From the NCBI RefSeq assembly GCF_001898115.1, contig NZ_MKSQ01000011.1, positions 1 to 64,000 of the forward strand: DNA of 64,000 bases. The letters are read 5' to 3'. This DNA comes from Allobosea sp. 67-29 (lineage in GTDB: Bacteria; Pseudomonadota; Alphaproteobacteria; Rhizobiales; Beijerinckiaceae). The notes under the pieces were generated by a model, which had not been told where the DNA came from, searched no databases, and saw nothing but the letters and a program-made list of their open reading frames with translations. The position numbers and the translations under genes were made by a program. Below are positions 55,509 through 62,971 of the stretch, one piece after another (within the stretch, counting starts at the first letter, position 1; each line of letters begins with the position of its first letter).

Positions 55509-56774
55509 TCAGCTCATCTTGCAGACGGCTTCGTCGCCCTGCGTCGCGATCACTTCCAGATCCTCGTTCGGGCCGGGCACCGGCGGCGAGGAGGTGAAGA
55601 GATCCCACTGGTTCTTGACCTGGGCCGCCGGCAGGGCGGTGATCGTGTACATCTCGCTGATGAGCTGGTGGTCTGAGGCGCGGAAGTACCCCTCGCGGGA
55701 TTTCATGACGTCGAATTTCGCGCCTTTCTCCCAGTGCTCGAGAATCTTGGCCGTGTCGGTGCTCTTCAGCTCGTTCATCGACTGCGCCATGATCTTCACG
55801 GCCATGTAGTCGCCCCAGGCCTGGTTCTCCGGCGGCTTGCCGTATTTCTTGGTGAAGGCGGCGACGAAAGCCTTGCTCGCCGGCGTGTCGATCAGGTGAT
55901 GCCAGACGCAGGGCCAGATGCCGCCGAAATTGTCCTTGCCGGCAGCCCAGGCGAGCGCGGTATCGAAGCCGAAGCCGGCGACCGGGAAGGACAGGCCGAA
56001 TTCCGCATATTGCTTGAGGAAATTGGTGATCTGGTTGCCGGCGAGGTTGGAGATCACGATATCCGGCTTCGCGGCCCTGATCTCCAGCAGCAAGGCGGAG
56101 AAATCGGTCGCGTCCGTCGGCACCAGCTTGTCGGCGGCGAACTGGCCGCCATTGCTCTCCATGAAGCGCTTGGCGACCTTGAGCAGATCATGGCCGAAGG
56201 CGTAGTCGGCGGTCAGGGAGAACCATTTCTTGCCCTTGACCAGGCCCTGCTGCATCAGCGAACGGCCGCAGCTCTTCACATACATCGAGTTCTGGTGCTC
56301 GACATGGAACATGTAGCGGTTGCAGCTTTCGCCCCGCAGCGCGTCGGAGTTGCCGCCGGTATTGACGAAGAGCTTCTTGTTGCGCGCGGCGACCTGGGAG
56401 ATCGTCAGGCAGGAGGCCGACGAGATCTCGCCGAGGATACAGGCGACCTGGTCACGCTCGAACATCCGCTCGGCCTTGGTGGAGGCGGTCTGGGGATTGA
56501 CCGAATCCTCCTTCAGCACCTCGAGCTTGCGTCCGTTGACGCCGCCCCCTGCGTTGATCTCCTCGACCGCCAGATCGACGGCCATCACGCCGTATTCACC
56601 GAGAGGGCCCAGGAAGCCGGTGCGCGGCGTCAGGTGGCCGAAGCGGATGGCGTCGGCCGTCTGGGCGCGGATGAGCGACGGGCTCGCGATGATGCCGGCC
56701 GCTGCTCCGGCGCCGAGGCCGGCCAGGGTCTGTCGTCGCGAAAGGCGGAATGTCGGGTGCTGTCGATCTGTCAT
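55509..56774 (-). CDS. LIV-type ABC transporter periplasmic binding protein
   Basis: A 421-residue family-4 binding protein with a Tat-like signal (LSRRQTLAGLGAGAAAGIIASPSLIRAQ). Mature features include IRFGHLTPRTGFLGPLGEYGVMAVDLAVEEINAGGGVNGRKLEV and ASCLTISQVAARNKKLFVNTGGNSDALRGESCNRYMFHVEHQNSMY. It resembles the urea/amide and branched-chain amino-acid group; with the downstream carnitine-like enzymes a quaternary amine or hydroxy acid is possible. It is the first gene of the minus operon and divergent from the GntR gene. Confidence 0.9.
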   Translation of the reverse strand: MTDRQHPTFRLSRRQTLAGLGAGAAAGIIASPSLIRAQTADAIRFGHLTPRTGFLGPLGEYGVMAVDLAVEEINAGGGVNGRKLEVLKEDSVNPQTASTKAERMFERDQVACILGEISSASCLTISQVAARNKKLFVNTGGNSDALRGESCNRYMFHVEHQNSMYVKSCGRSLMQQGLVKGKKWFSLTADYAFGHDLLKVAKRFMESNGGQFAADKLVPTDATDFSALLLEIRAAKPDIVISNLAGNQITNFLKQYAEFGLSFPVAGFGFDTALAWAAGKDNFGGIWPCVWHHLIDTPASKAFVAAFTKKYGKPPENQAWGDYMAVKIMAQSMNELKSTDTAKILEHWEKGAKFDVMKSREGYFRASDHQLISEMYTITALPAAQVKNQWDLFTSSPPVPGPNEDLEVIATQGDEAVCKMS

Positions 56775-56865
56775 GGCGTTCCTCCCAGAACGGTGCGCGC
56801 TTGAGCGCTGCTGTTTCGAAAGCTGCGTGTTCCCGTTTTGCGGTCGTGATCCTCTTGTCGTGATC

Positions 56866-56875
56866 TGTGATCACA
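56866..56875. promoter_or_regulatory. Putative GntR operator between divergent LIV operon and gntR
   Basis: TGTGATCACA is a perfect 10-bp palindrome, with an extra GTGAT half 7 bp to the left. It lies 15 bp upstream of the likely gntR ATG (56891) and 91 bp upstream of the LIV binding-protein start. Similar T-N-GT-N-AC-N-A sites are bound by FadR-subfamily GntR proteins. Confidence 0.5.
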
Positions 56876-56890
56876 GTTAGGTTGGCAGAC

Positions 56891-57657
56891 ATGGTTGCCC
56901 CTGTCCAGTCCCCCGCAACGTCAGGCGGAGTTGCCGCCGGACGCCGACCCGCGCGAATGGATCCCTCCGGTCTCGACGCGGTCGGCGCGCTGAGCCATGA
57001 GACGCTTGGCGACCGCGTCACCGGGGAATTGCGGATGCTCTTGATCGCCGGCCGGCTGGGGCCGGGCGAAAAGCTTTCGCTCAGGCGCGTGGCCGAGGCG
57101 CTGGGCGTCTCCATGATGCCGGTTCGGGAAGCCGTCAGCCGGCTTGCCGCCGACGGAGCACTCGAGGTCTTGCCGGGCCGGGCCGGGCCGTGCGCGTGCC
57201 TGTGCTCACGCTGGCGCAGTTTCGCGAGCTCACGCGGCTGCGGCTGCTGGTCGAGGGCTTTGCCGCCGAGGAGGCGGCGCGCGTTGCCGATGAGGCCGGG
57301 ATCGAGGTGCTTGCCGGCCATGAAGCCGCCTTTCAGCGGGCGGCTCGTGCTGCTCTCCCTGATGCCGCGGCGGCGGTTGCCGCCAACCGCGAGCTGCATT
57401 TCGCGCTCTATCGGTCGGCGGGAATGCCCAGTCTGGTCGAGATGATCGAGCGGCTCTGGCTTAAGGCCGGTCCCATTCTCAATCTCGACATGCGTCACGA
57501 ACCGCGCCGTCTCGACGGAGGCAGCGCCGTCGTCGCCCATGCCGCTCTGCTCGACGCGCTGCGGCGGCGCGACGCCGCCGCAGCGCGCGCGGCGCTCGTG
57601 GCCGACATCTCGGCGGCTGCGGCCCATATCGAAAGCACGGGGCGGCTCGCGCCCTGA
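56891..57657 (+). pseudogene. GntR (FadR/FCD) regulator split by CCGGG repeat expansion
   Basis: Frame 1 encodes the winged HTH (TLGDRVTGELRMLLIAGRLGPGEKLSLRRVAEALGVSMMPVREAVSRLAADGALEVLPGRA). The FCD ligand domain continues in another frame from 57190 (RVPVLTLAQFRELTRLRLLVEGFAAEEA ... NRELHFALYR ... VAHAALLDALRRRDA). The frames are separated by three tandem CCGGG units (57173-57187). With two units the protein would be continuous, about 253 residues. It is either a true inactivation or slippage variant, or a sequencing error in a GC-rich run. Regulation of the divergent LIV operon and the SDR is its likely role. Confidence 0.8.
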
Positions 57658-57707
57658 AGCAACGCGGGCCCGGCGCGCCCTTCCGGCCGGATGACGAGGA
57701 GGAACGG

Positions 57708-58484
57708 ATGGATCTGGACATCAAGGGCCTGCGGGTGCTGGTCACCGCGGGGGCGAGCGGCATCGGCCGGGCGACTGCCCGTGCCTTTGCGGCCGAAGGC
57801 GCCAGCGTCCATATCTGTGACGTCGACCGTGACGCTCTGGCCGCCATGGCGCAGAGCGACCCCGCGATCACGCGCTCGGTCTGCGACGTCTCGGACCGTA
57901 CCGCGGTGGCGCGGTTGTTCGAGGAGGCGCTGGCGGTCCTCGGCGGGCTGGATTGCCTCGTCAACAATGCCGGCGTGGCCGGGCCGACCGGGCGCGTCGA
58001 CGAGATCGACCCGGTCGATTGGGACCAATGCATCGCGGTCGATCTGACCGGTCAGTTCAATTGTACGCGTCTGGCCGTCGCGCACCTCAAGCAGTCGGGA
58101 AACGCCAGCATCGTCAACCTGTCGAGCCAGGCCGGCAAGCACGGGTTTCCGTTGCGCTCGCCCTATGGCGCAGCGAAGTGGGGCGTGATCGGCTTCACCA
58201 AGGCGCTTGCGGCCGAGCTGGGCGAATTCGGTATCCGGGCGAATGCGATCTGTCCCGGCCTCGTCGAAGGGCCGCGCATCCAGAGCGTGATCGCCAACAA
58301 GGCGCGCAGCTTCAACATCTCGCATGAGGAGATGACGGAACGGCTGTTCGGCGGCGTCTCGATCAAGCGCTTTGTCGACCCCGGCGACATCGCACGGCAC
58401 ATCGTCTTCCTCGCTTCGCCCTTCGGCAGGACGACGTCGGGTCAGGAGATTTCCGTCTGCGGCGACACCAGGATGCTGGCCTAG
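57708..58484 (+). CDS. Short-chain dehydrogenase/reductase (classical SDR)
   Basis: A 258-residue classical SDR: TAGASGIG cofactor loop (residues 13-20), NNAG, catalytic Ser in IVNLSSQAG, and YGAAKWGV (Tyr, Lys). It ends ISVCGDTRMLA. A GAGGAGG site precedes ATG 57708. It lies 50 bp after the split gntR and probably belongs to the same transcription unit, acting on a hydroxy acid or sugar-derived alcohol. Substrate unknown. Confidence 0.9.
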   Translation: MDLDIKGLRVLVTAGASGIGRATARAFAAEGASVHICDVDRDALAAMAQSDPAITRSVCDVSDRTAVARLFEEALAVLGGLDCLVNNAGVAGPTGRVDEIDPVDWDQCIAVDLTGQFNCTRLAVAHLKQSGNASIVNLSSQAGKHGFPLRSPYGAAKWGVIGFTKALAAELGEFGIRANAICPGLVEGPRIQSVIANKARSFNISHEEMTERLFGGVSIKRFVDPGDIARHIVFLASPFGRTTSGQEISVCGDTRMLA

Positions 58485-58529
58485 CTTCCGCTTCTCCCGC
58501 GGGCGCGGCGACTCCGCGGGCAGGAAGCG
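58484..58529 (+). terminator. Nested hairpin after the SDR gene
   Basis: CCCGCGG pairs with CCGCGGG across an 11-nt loop, enclosed by an outer GCTTCC/GGAAGC stem. No strong T-tract follows, so termination strength is uncertain. Confidence 0.45.
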
Positions 58530-58678
58530 TCAGGAGCGGGCGTGGCTCGAACCGGGTGACGCCTGAGCCAGCAGGGCGCCGCATCGATCGAGCCTGGCCC
58601 CCGGGCACTTGAAGGAAAGAGGCGACGAAGACGCTGCAAGAGAGCGAGCCTTCGCTGTTGCCAACCGCCGATCTCGCT

Positions 58679-58707
58679 GTTAAACGTTTTACAGTTAAAC
58701 GTTTAAC
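58679..58707. promoter_or_regulatory. Tandem LacI-type operators upstream of the second lacI gene
   Basis: GTTAAACGTTTTAC (58679-58692, one mismatch from symmetry) and GTTAAACGTTTAAC (58694-58707, perfect palindrome) lie side by side with centres 15 bp apart. They end 10 bp before the ATG at 58718. Binding here would autoregulate lacI and, through it, the downstream transporter. The core differs from the 49690 operator (TTAAACGTTTAA versus CGAAACGTTTCG). Confidence 0.8.
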
Positions 58708-58717
58708 AGGATGCAGC

Positions 58718-59809
58718 ATGAGCGGCAGGCGCGTGACGATCCGGGATGTCGCTGGTCGCGCCGGTGTGTCCATCGCGACGGTCTCGAACGTCTTCAGCGG
58801 CAACAAGCCGGTGAACGAGGATTTGCGGGAGCGCGTGCTGCTGGCCGCGAAGGAGCTCGCCTATCAGGTGGATCGGGCGGCGTCGCAGCTGCGCTCCGGT
58901 CAGGCGCGAGTCGTCGGCGTGCTCGTGCCCGATCTCGACGACGTCTTCTTTACCTCGCTCGTCTCGCGGATCGAGGTTCTCGCGCAGGCGGACGGCTACG
59001 ATATCCTCGTCGCCAGCTCGCGCGACGATGCCGGCCTGGAGCAATCGCGTCTGCGCACCCTGCTCGCATGGCGCCCGTCCGGCCTCATCGTGGTGCCCTG
59101 CCTCGGCGAGCCGCCGCAGGTCCTTGCCGGAGAGATCGGCAGGCTGCCGATGGTTTTTGCCGACCGCGTGCCGCCGGAAGGCTCGGTCGTCGACACGGTC
59201 GCGATCGACAATCGCGAGGCGGGCGAGATCGCGGCACGCCATCTGCTCGGCCTCGGCCATCGTGACATCGTCATCGCCGCCTCAAGCCTTGCCATCTCTC
59301 CGATCCGGGAGCGAATTCGCGGCGCCTGCGATCTGATCCGGGCCATGACGGGCCGTGACGCGAGGGTGATCGAGCTCGGTTCGGTAGCCGAGCCTGGGGC
59401 GGAAATCTTCCGGCATTGGCTGGAGCGGCACGAGCAGCCCAGCGCCGTGATCGCGCTGACCAACGTCACGACGCTCAGCGCATTGTCGGCGCTGGCGCGG
59501 CTCAGGGTGGATATTCCCGATCCCGTCTCGGTGGTCGGCTTCGACGACTACCCCTGGATGAGCGCCCGTAAGACCGGGCTGACCGCGATCCGGCAGCCGA
59601 TAGCCGAGCTTGCGGCGGCGGCCTGGCAACGCCTGCGCGCGCGCATGGCCGGCGAAGAGGCGGCGCCTCGGACCATCGTGCTGCCAGCGAGCCTGCAAGT
59701 CCGCGATTCCGTGCGCGAACTCTCGCCCCGCGCTGCCGATGAGAGTGATGGTCTCGATGCTTCGCCGCGCATGGAGGAAAGGGCAGCCGCGCCCAAAGCC
59801 GTTCACTGA
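58718..59809 (+). CDS. LacI-family transcriptional regulator (second)
   Basis: A 363-residue LacI/GalR regulator with HTH VTIRDVAGRAGVSIATVSNVFSGNKPVNEDLRERVLLAAKELAYQVDRAASQLRSG and an effector domain with VGVLVPDLDDVFFTSLVSRIE and VSVVGFDDYPWMSARKTGLTAIRQP. The start is the ATG 58718 at the beginning of the head domain (MSGRRVT). Upstream frame reads through the operators. It is followed by an importer on the same strand after 68 bp. The ~35-residue C-terminal tail is low-complexity. Confidence 0.92.
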   Translation: MSGRRVTIRDVAGRAGVSIATVSNVFSGNKPVNEDLRERVLLAAKELAYQVDRAASQLRSGQARVVGVLVPDLDDVFFTSLVSRIEVLAQADGYDILVASSRDDAGLEQSRLRTLLAWRPSGLIVVPCLGEPPQVLAGEIGRLPMVFADRVPPEGSVVDTVAIDNREAGEIAARHLLGLGHRDIVIAASSLAISPIRERIRGACDLIRAMTGRDARVIELGSVAEPGAEIFRHWLERHEQPSAVIALTNVTTLSALSALARLRVDIPDPVSVVGFDDYPWMSARKTGLTAIRQPIAELAAAAWQRLRARMAGEEAAPRTIVLPASLQVRDSVRELSPRAADESDGLDASPRMEERAAAPKAVH

Positions 59810-59877
59810 CGGGCGCATGGCGCCCGCAATCACCGGGCCGAGAGAGCCCGGAGCGAAAGACATTCTGGAGGAAACGC

Positions 59878-60753
59878 GTGCAGCTTCAACGAACCGCACG
59901 TCTCTTGCCGCTGCTGGCGCCGGTGCATCTGCTCATCCTGAGCGTCATCGTGCTGCCGTCGCTTTATGTCGTCTGGCTGAGCCTGAACACGTCGAGCTTC
60001 GGCCAGGCGCCGAGCTTTGTCGGCCTGCAGAACTATTGGCGCGTCCTCACCGATCCGGCTTTCCATTCCGCGCTCGTGAACACGGTCGTCCTCGTCGTCG
60101 TGGCCGTGCATCTGGAATTGGCGATCGGCCTCGGCATGGCATTGCTCTTCGCCAGCGGCCTGCCGTTTCGCCGCTTCCTGCTCGTCGCTGTCCTCGCGCC
60201 CTATGCCGTCAGCGAGGTCACCGCGGTGGTGATGTGGCGCTTCCTGTTCGATCCCGATGCCGGGCCGATCACGCTGGCCTTGCGGGCGCTGCACCTGCCG
60301 ACGCTCGACTGGTCGTTCGAACCCTCGCACGCGATGATCCTGATCGGCCTTTTGACGATGTGGCTGCATCTGCCCTTTACCTTCGTCATCGTCTATGCGG
60401 CGCGCCTCGCCATCCCCGCCGAGCTCTACGAGGCCGCCCGGATCGACGGCGCGACGCGCTGGCAGGCGTTTCGGCGGGTGACATTGCCGCTGCTCGGCCC
60501 GGCCATGCTGATCGCGCTGCTCTTCCGCTACATCTTCGCCTTCCGGCTGTTCTCGGAGGCCTGGCTCCTGACCAAAGGCGGCCCGGCGCGCTCGACCGAG
60601 GTGGTTGCGATCTACCTTTACCAGGAAGCTTTCAGCTTCAACGCCTTCGGCACCGCGTCCGCGACCGCCTGGATCATGGTCCTGATCTCGCTAGCCCTGG
60701 CCGGCGCCTATCTCTTCCTGCTCAAGCGCGGAGGGCTCGGCCATGCGCATTGA
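59878..60753 (+). CDS. Sugar ABC transporter permease (MalF-type)
   Basis: A 291-residue CUT1 permease (TM1 LLPLLAPVHLLILSVIVLPSLYVVWLSL; EAA loop AELYEAARIDGATRWQAFRRVTLPLLGPAMLIALLFRYIFAFRLF). GTG start at 59878 with a GGAGGA site 6 bp upstream. It overlaps the next permease by 11 bp. Confidence 0.9.
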   Translation: MQLQRTARLLPLLAPVHLLILSVIVLPSLYVVWLSLNTSSFGQAPSFVGLQNYWRVLTDPAFHSALVNTVVLVVVAVHLELAIGLGMALLFASGLPFRRFLLVAVLAPYAVSEVTAVVMWRFLFDPDAGPITLALRALHLPTLDWSFEPSHAMILIGLLTMWLHLPFTFVIVYAARLAIPAELYEAARIDGATRWQAFRRVTLPLLGPAMLIALLFRYIFAFRLFSEAWLLTKGGPARSTEVVAIYLYQEAFSFNAFGTASATAWIMVLISLALAGAYLFLLKRGGLGHAH

Positions 60754-61576
60754 GCGGCTTCTGGCCGGGCTGGGGAAGGCGGTCGCGGTCGTTGCGATCC
60801 TGTTCTGGTCGCTGTTCCCGATCCTGTTCATCGCGATGTCGTCGCTGAAGCCCGGCCAGGACATCTTTGCGGTGCCGCCGAAATGGCTGTTCACGCCGAC
60901 GTTCCGGCATTATGCCGAGCTGTGGCGCTCCTGGGGCGTATTCTTCGACGGGCTGATGAACAGCCTGCTGATCACGGTCGGCGCGACGCTGCTCGCCATC
61001 GTCGCCAGCGCCTGCGCCGGCTACGTCTACTCGCGCCATTCTGGCCGCTGGCTGAACGCCAGCATGGGCGGGCTCATCATCGCCCGCCTGATCCCGCCGA
61101 TCGTGGTGACGTTGCCGCTCTTCCCAATCGTGAACTGGCTCGGGCTCAATGACACGCATCTGGTGCTGATCCTGCTCTACGCGACCTTCTTCGTGTCGCT
61201 GGGCACGGTGCTGATGCGCACCTTCATGGACCAGATCCCGCGCGAGCTGGACGAGGCGGCGTCGATGGACGGCGCCAGCCGCTTGACCATCCTGCGCAAG
61301 GTCATCGCGCCGCTGGCGATGCCAGGCGTGCTGGCGGTCGCGGTCTTCGTCATCGTCTTCTCGTGGAACGAGTTCCTCTTCGCCTTCATCTTCACCGCGA
61401 CCAGGGCCAAGACCGCCCCGCTCGTGATCTCCGAGATGATCGGCTCCATCGACGGCGTCGACTGGGGAATCCTCTTCGCCGCCGCGACGGTGCAGCTCGT
61501 GCCCGTCCTTCTCTTCGTCGTCTTCATGAACCGCTACCTCGTGGCCGGCCTCACCGCCGGTTCGACGAAGGGGTAG
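60743..61576 (+). CDS. Sugar ABC transporter permease (MalG-type)
   Basis: A 277-residue CUT1 permease with six helices and the EAA loop RELDEAASMDGASRLTILRKVIAPLAMPGVLAVAVFVIVFSWNEFLFA (SWNE motif). It overlaps the partner permease and is 25 bp upstream of the binding-protein gene. No ATPase of this type occurs in this cluster before the window ends. Confidence 0.92.
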   Translation: MRIERLLAGLGKAVAVVAILFWSLFPILFIAMSSLKPGQDIFAVPPKWLFTPTFRHYAELWRSWGVFFDGLMNSLLITVGATLLAIVASACAGYVYSRHSGRWLNASMGGLIIARLIPPIVVTLPLFPIVNWLGLNDTHLVLILLYATFFVSLGTVLMRTFMDQIPRELDEAASMDGASRLTILRKVIAPLAMPGVLAVAVFVIVFSWNEFLFAFIFTATRAKTAPLVISEMIGSIDGVDWGILFAAATVQLVPVLLFVVFMNRYLVAGLTAGSTKG

Positions 61577-61601
61577 CCAACCAAAAAAGAGGGAGGAAAC
61601 C

Positions 61602-62897
61602 ATGTCGAACAAGCCTGCAACCAAGCTCACCCGCCGTGCTTTCGTCGCCGGAGCCACGGGCGCTGCCGCCGCGCTCGCCGTCCGGCCCGCATTCGCAGCT
61701 GGCAAGACGCTGAACGTCCTCAGCCACAAGGTCCACCAGACCGTGCTCGGCAGCGGCGATGGCGACCTGATGGCAGGCTGGCGCAAGGCCAACGATGCCG
61801 AGATCGCCTTCACCACCTTCGATTCCAATCCTTTGCAGGACCGGCTCTTCCGTGAGGCCAGCCTGAACGAGACCGACTACGGCGTCGGTTATCTCATCGA
61901 CAACCGGCCGACCTCGCAGATCGCCGCGCTGTTCGAACCGCTCGGCCCCTATCAGGACAAGGACGCGATCGAGGACTTCGGCGATATCGCGCCCGGCCTT
62001 GTCCAGGGCATGACCGTCGACGGCAAGCTGATCGGAATCCCGGTCCGCCACGCGACGCAAGGCCTGTTCTACAACGAGGCGCTGCTGGAGGAGGCCGGCA
62101 TCTCCGCCCCGCCGACGACTCTGGAAGAGCTGATCGAGCAGGCGAAGAAGACCACCTTCACCTCCAAGGCCGGCACGCCAGTGACCGGCATGGTGCTGGC
62201 GAGCGACCTCGCCGTCTTCCCCGTGATGTTCGCCCGCGCCTATGGCGGAGACTTCATCAGCCCCGATCTCAAGCTGGTGCCGAACCGCGAGGCGCTGGAG
62301 CAGGGCCTCAACGCCCTGCGCGGCATGTTCGAGGCCGGCAGCCTGCCGCGCAGCTACGCCACGACCAAGAACGACGATCAGGTGACTTGGCTGCAGCAGG
62401 GCCGCGCCGCCTTCACCGTCCTGCCCTTCGCCCGGGGGGCGCAGCTCAACAATGCCGAGCAGAGCAAGTTCCCCGGCAAGATCAAGGCCGTGCCCTTCCC
62501 GGGTTCCACGGCGATTCAGGGCAAGATGCCGATGGCTTCCGTCGTCGAGGCCTGGGCCATGGTCATCCCGAAGAACGCCAGGGACAAGGCGCTGGCCTGG
62601 AGCTTCATCAGGGAGGTCTCCAGCAAGCGCGTGACGCTCGGCATGGCCATCAACGGCAACGGCCCGGTCCGCGTCTCCTCCTATGCCGACGAAGGCCTGA
62701 AGGCGAAGAACCCGCTCGCCGCGGTCGAGGCCAAGGTGCTGGCGACGGCGCGCGGCGCCTTCCCACCTTTCCCGGAAGCGGCCCGGGCCCAGGCGACCTT
62801 CCTGGAGGAGGTTCAGCTCGCCGTACTCGGCCGCAAGCCGGTCAAGGACGCCGTCTCCGCCATCATCGAACGCGTCAAACCGATGATGCCGGCCTGA
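61602..62897 (+). CDS. Sugar ABC transporter periplasmic binding protein (family 1)
   Basis: A 431-residue binding protein with a twin-arginine-like signal (KLTRRAFVAGATGAAAALAVRPAFAAG). Features include FDSNPLQDRLFREASLNETDYGVGYLID, LIGIPVRHATQGLFYNEALLEEAGI and VTWLQQGRAAFTVLPFARGAQLNN. A GGGAGGA site precedes ATG 61602. It is followed by a stable hairpin before the FAD oxidoreductase. Ligand unknown, probably a carbohydrate or polyol. Confidence 0.9.
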   Translation: MSNKPATKLTRRAFVAGATGAAAALAVRPAFAAGKTLNVLSHKVHQTVLGSGDGDLMAGWRKANDAEIAFTTFDSNPLQDRLFREASLNETDYGVGYLIDNRPTSQIAALFEPLGPYQDKDAIEDFGDIAPGLVQGMTVDGKLIGIPVRHATQGLFYNEALLEEAGISAPPTTLEELIEQAKKTTFTSKAGTPVTGMVLASDLAVFPVMFARAYGGDFISPDLKLVPNREALEQGLNALRGMFEAGSLPRSYATTKNDDQVTWLQQGRAAFTVLPFARGAQLNNAEQSKFPGKIKAVPFPGSTAIQGKMPMASVVEAWAMVIPKNARDKALAWSFIREVSSKRVTLGMAINGNGPVRVSSYADEGLKAKNPLAAVEAKVLATARGAFPPFPEAARAQATFLEEVQLAVLGRKPVKDAVSAIIERVKPMMPA

Positions 62898-62906
62898 TCG
62901 CTCTCC

Positions 62907-62934
62907 GCCTGCGGGGCAAAGCCGCTCCGCAGGC
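62907..62934 (+). terminator. Attenuator-like hairpin after the binding-protein gene
   Basis: GCCTGCGG (62907-62914) pairs perfectly with CCGCAGGC (62927-62934) across a 12-nt loop, followed by ATTTGC. It lies between the binding-protein gene and the FAD oxidoreductase, so it could reduce downstream expression; the short T-run makes full termination unlikely. Confidence 0.6.
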
Positions 62935-62971
62935 ATTTGCTCCATCCGTGACACCCCGAAGGAACCTAGCC

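Noticed and set aside
56867-56890. GTG at 56867 as start of gntR
   Set aside because: The codon is part of the TGTGATCACA palindrome, and the extra residues are unconserved.
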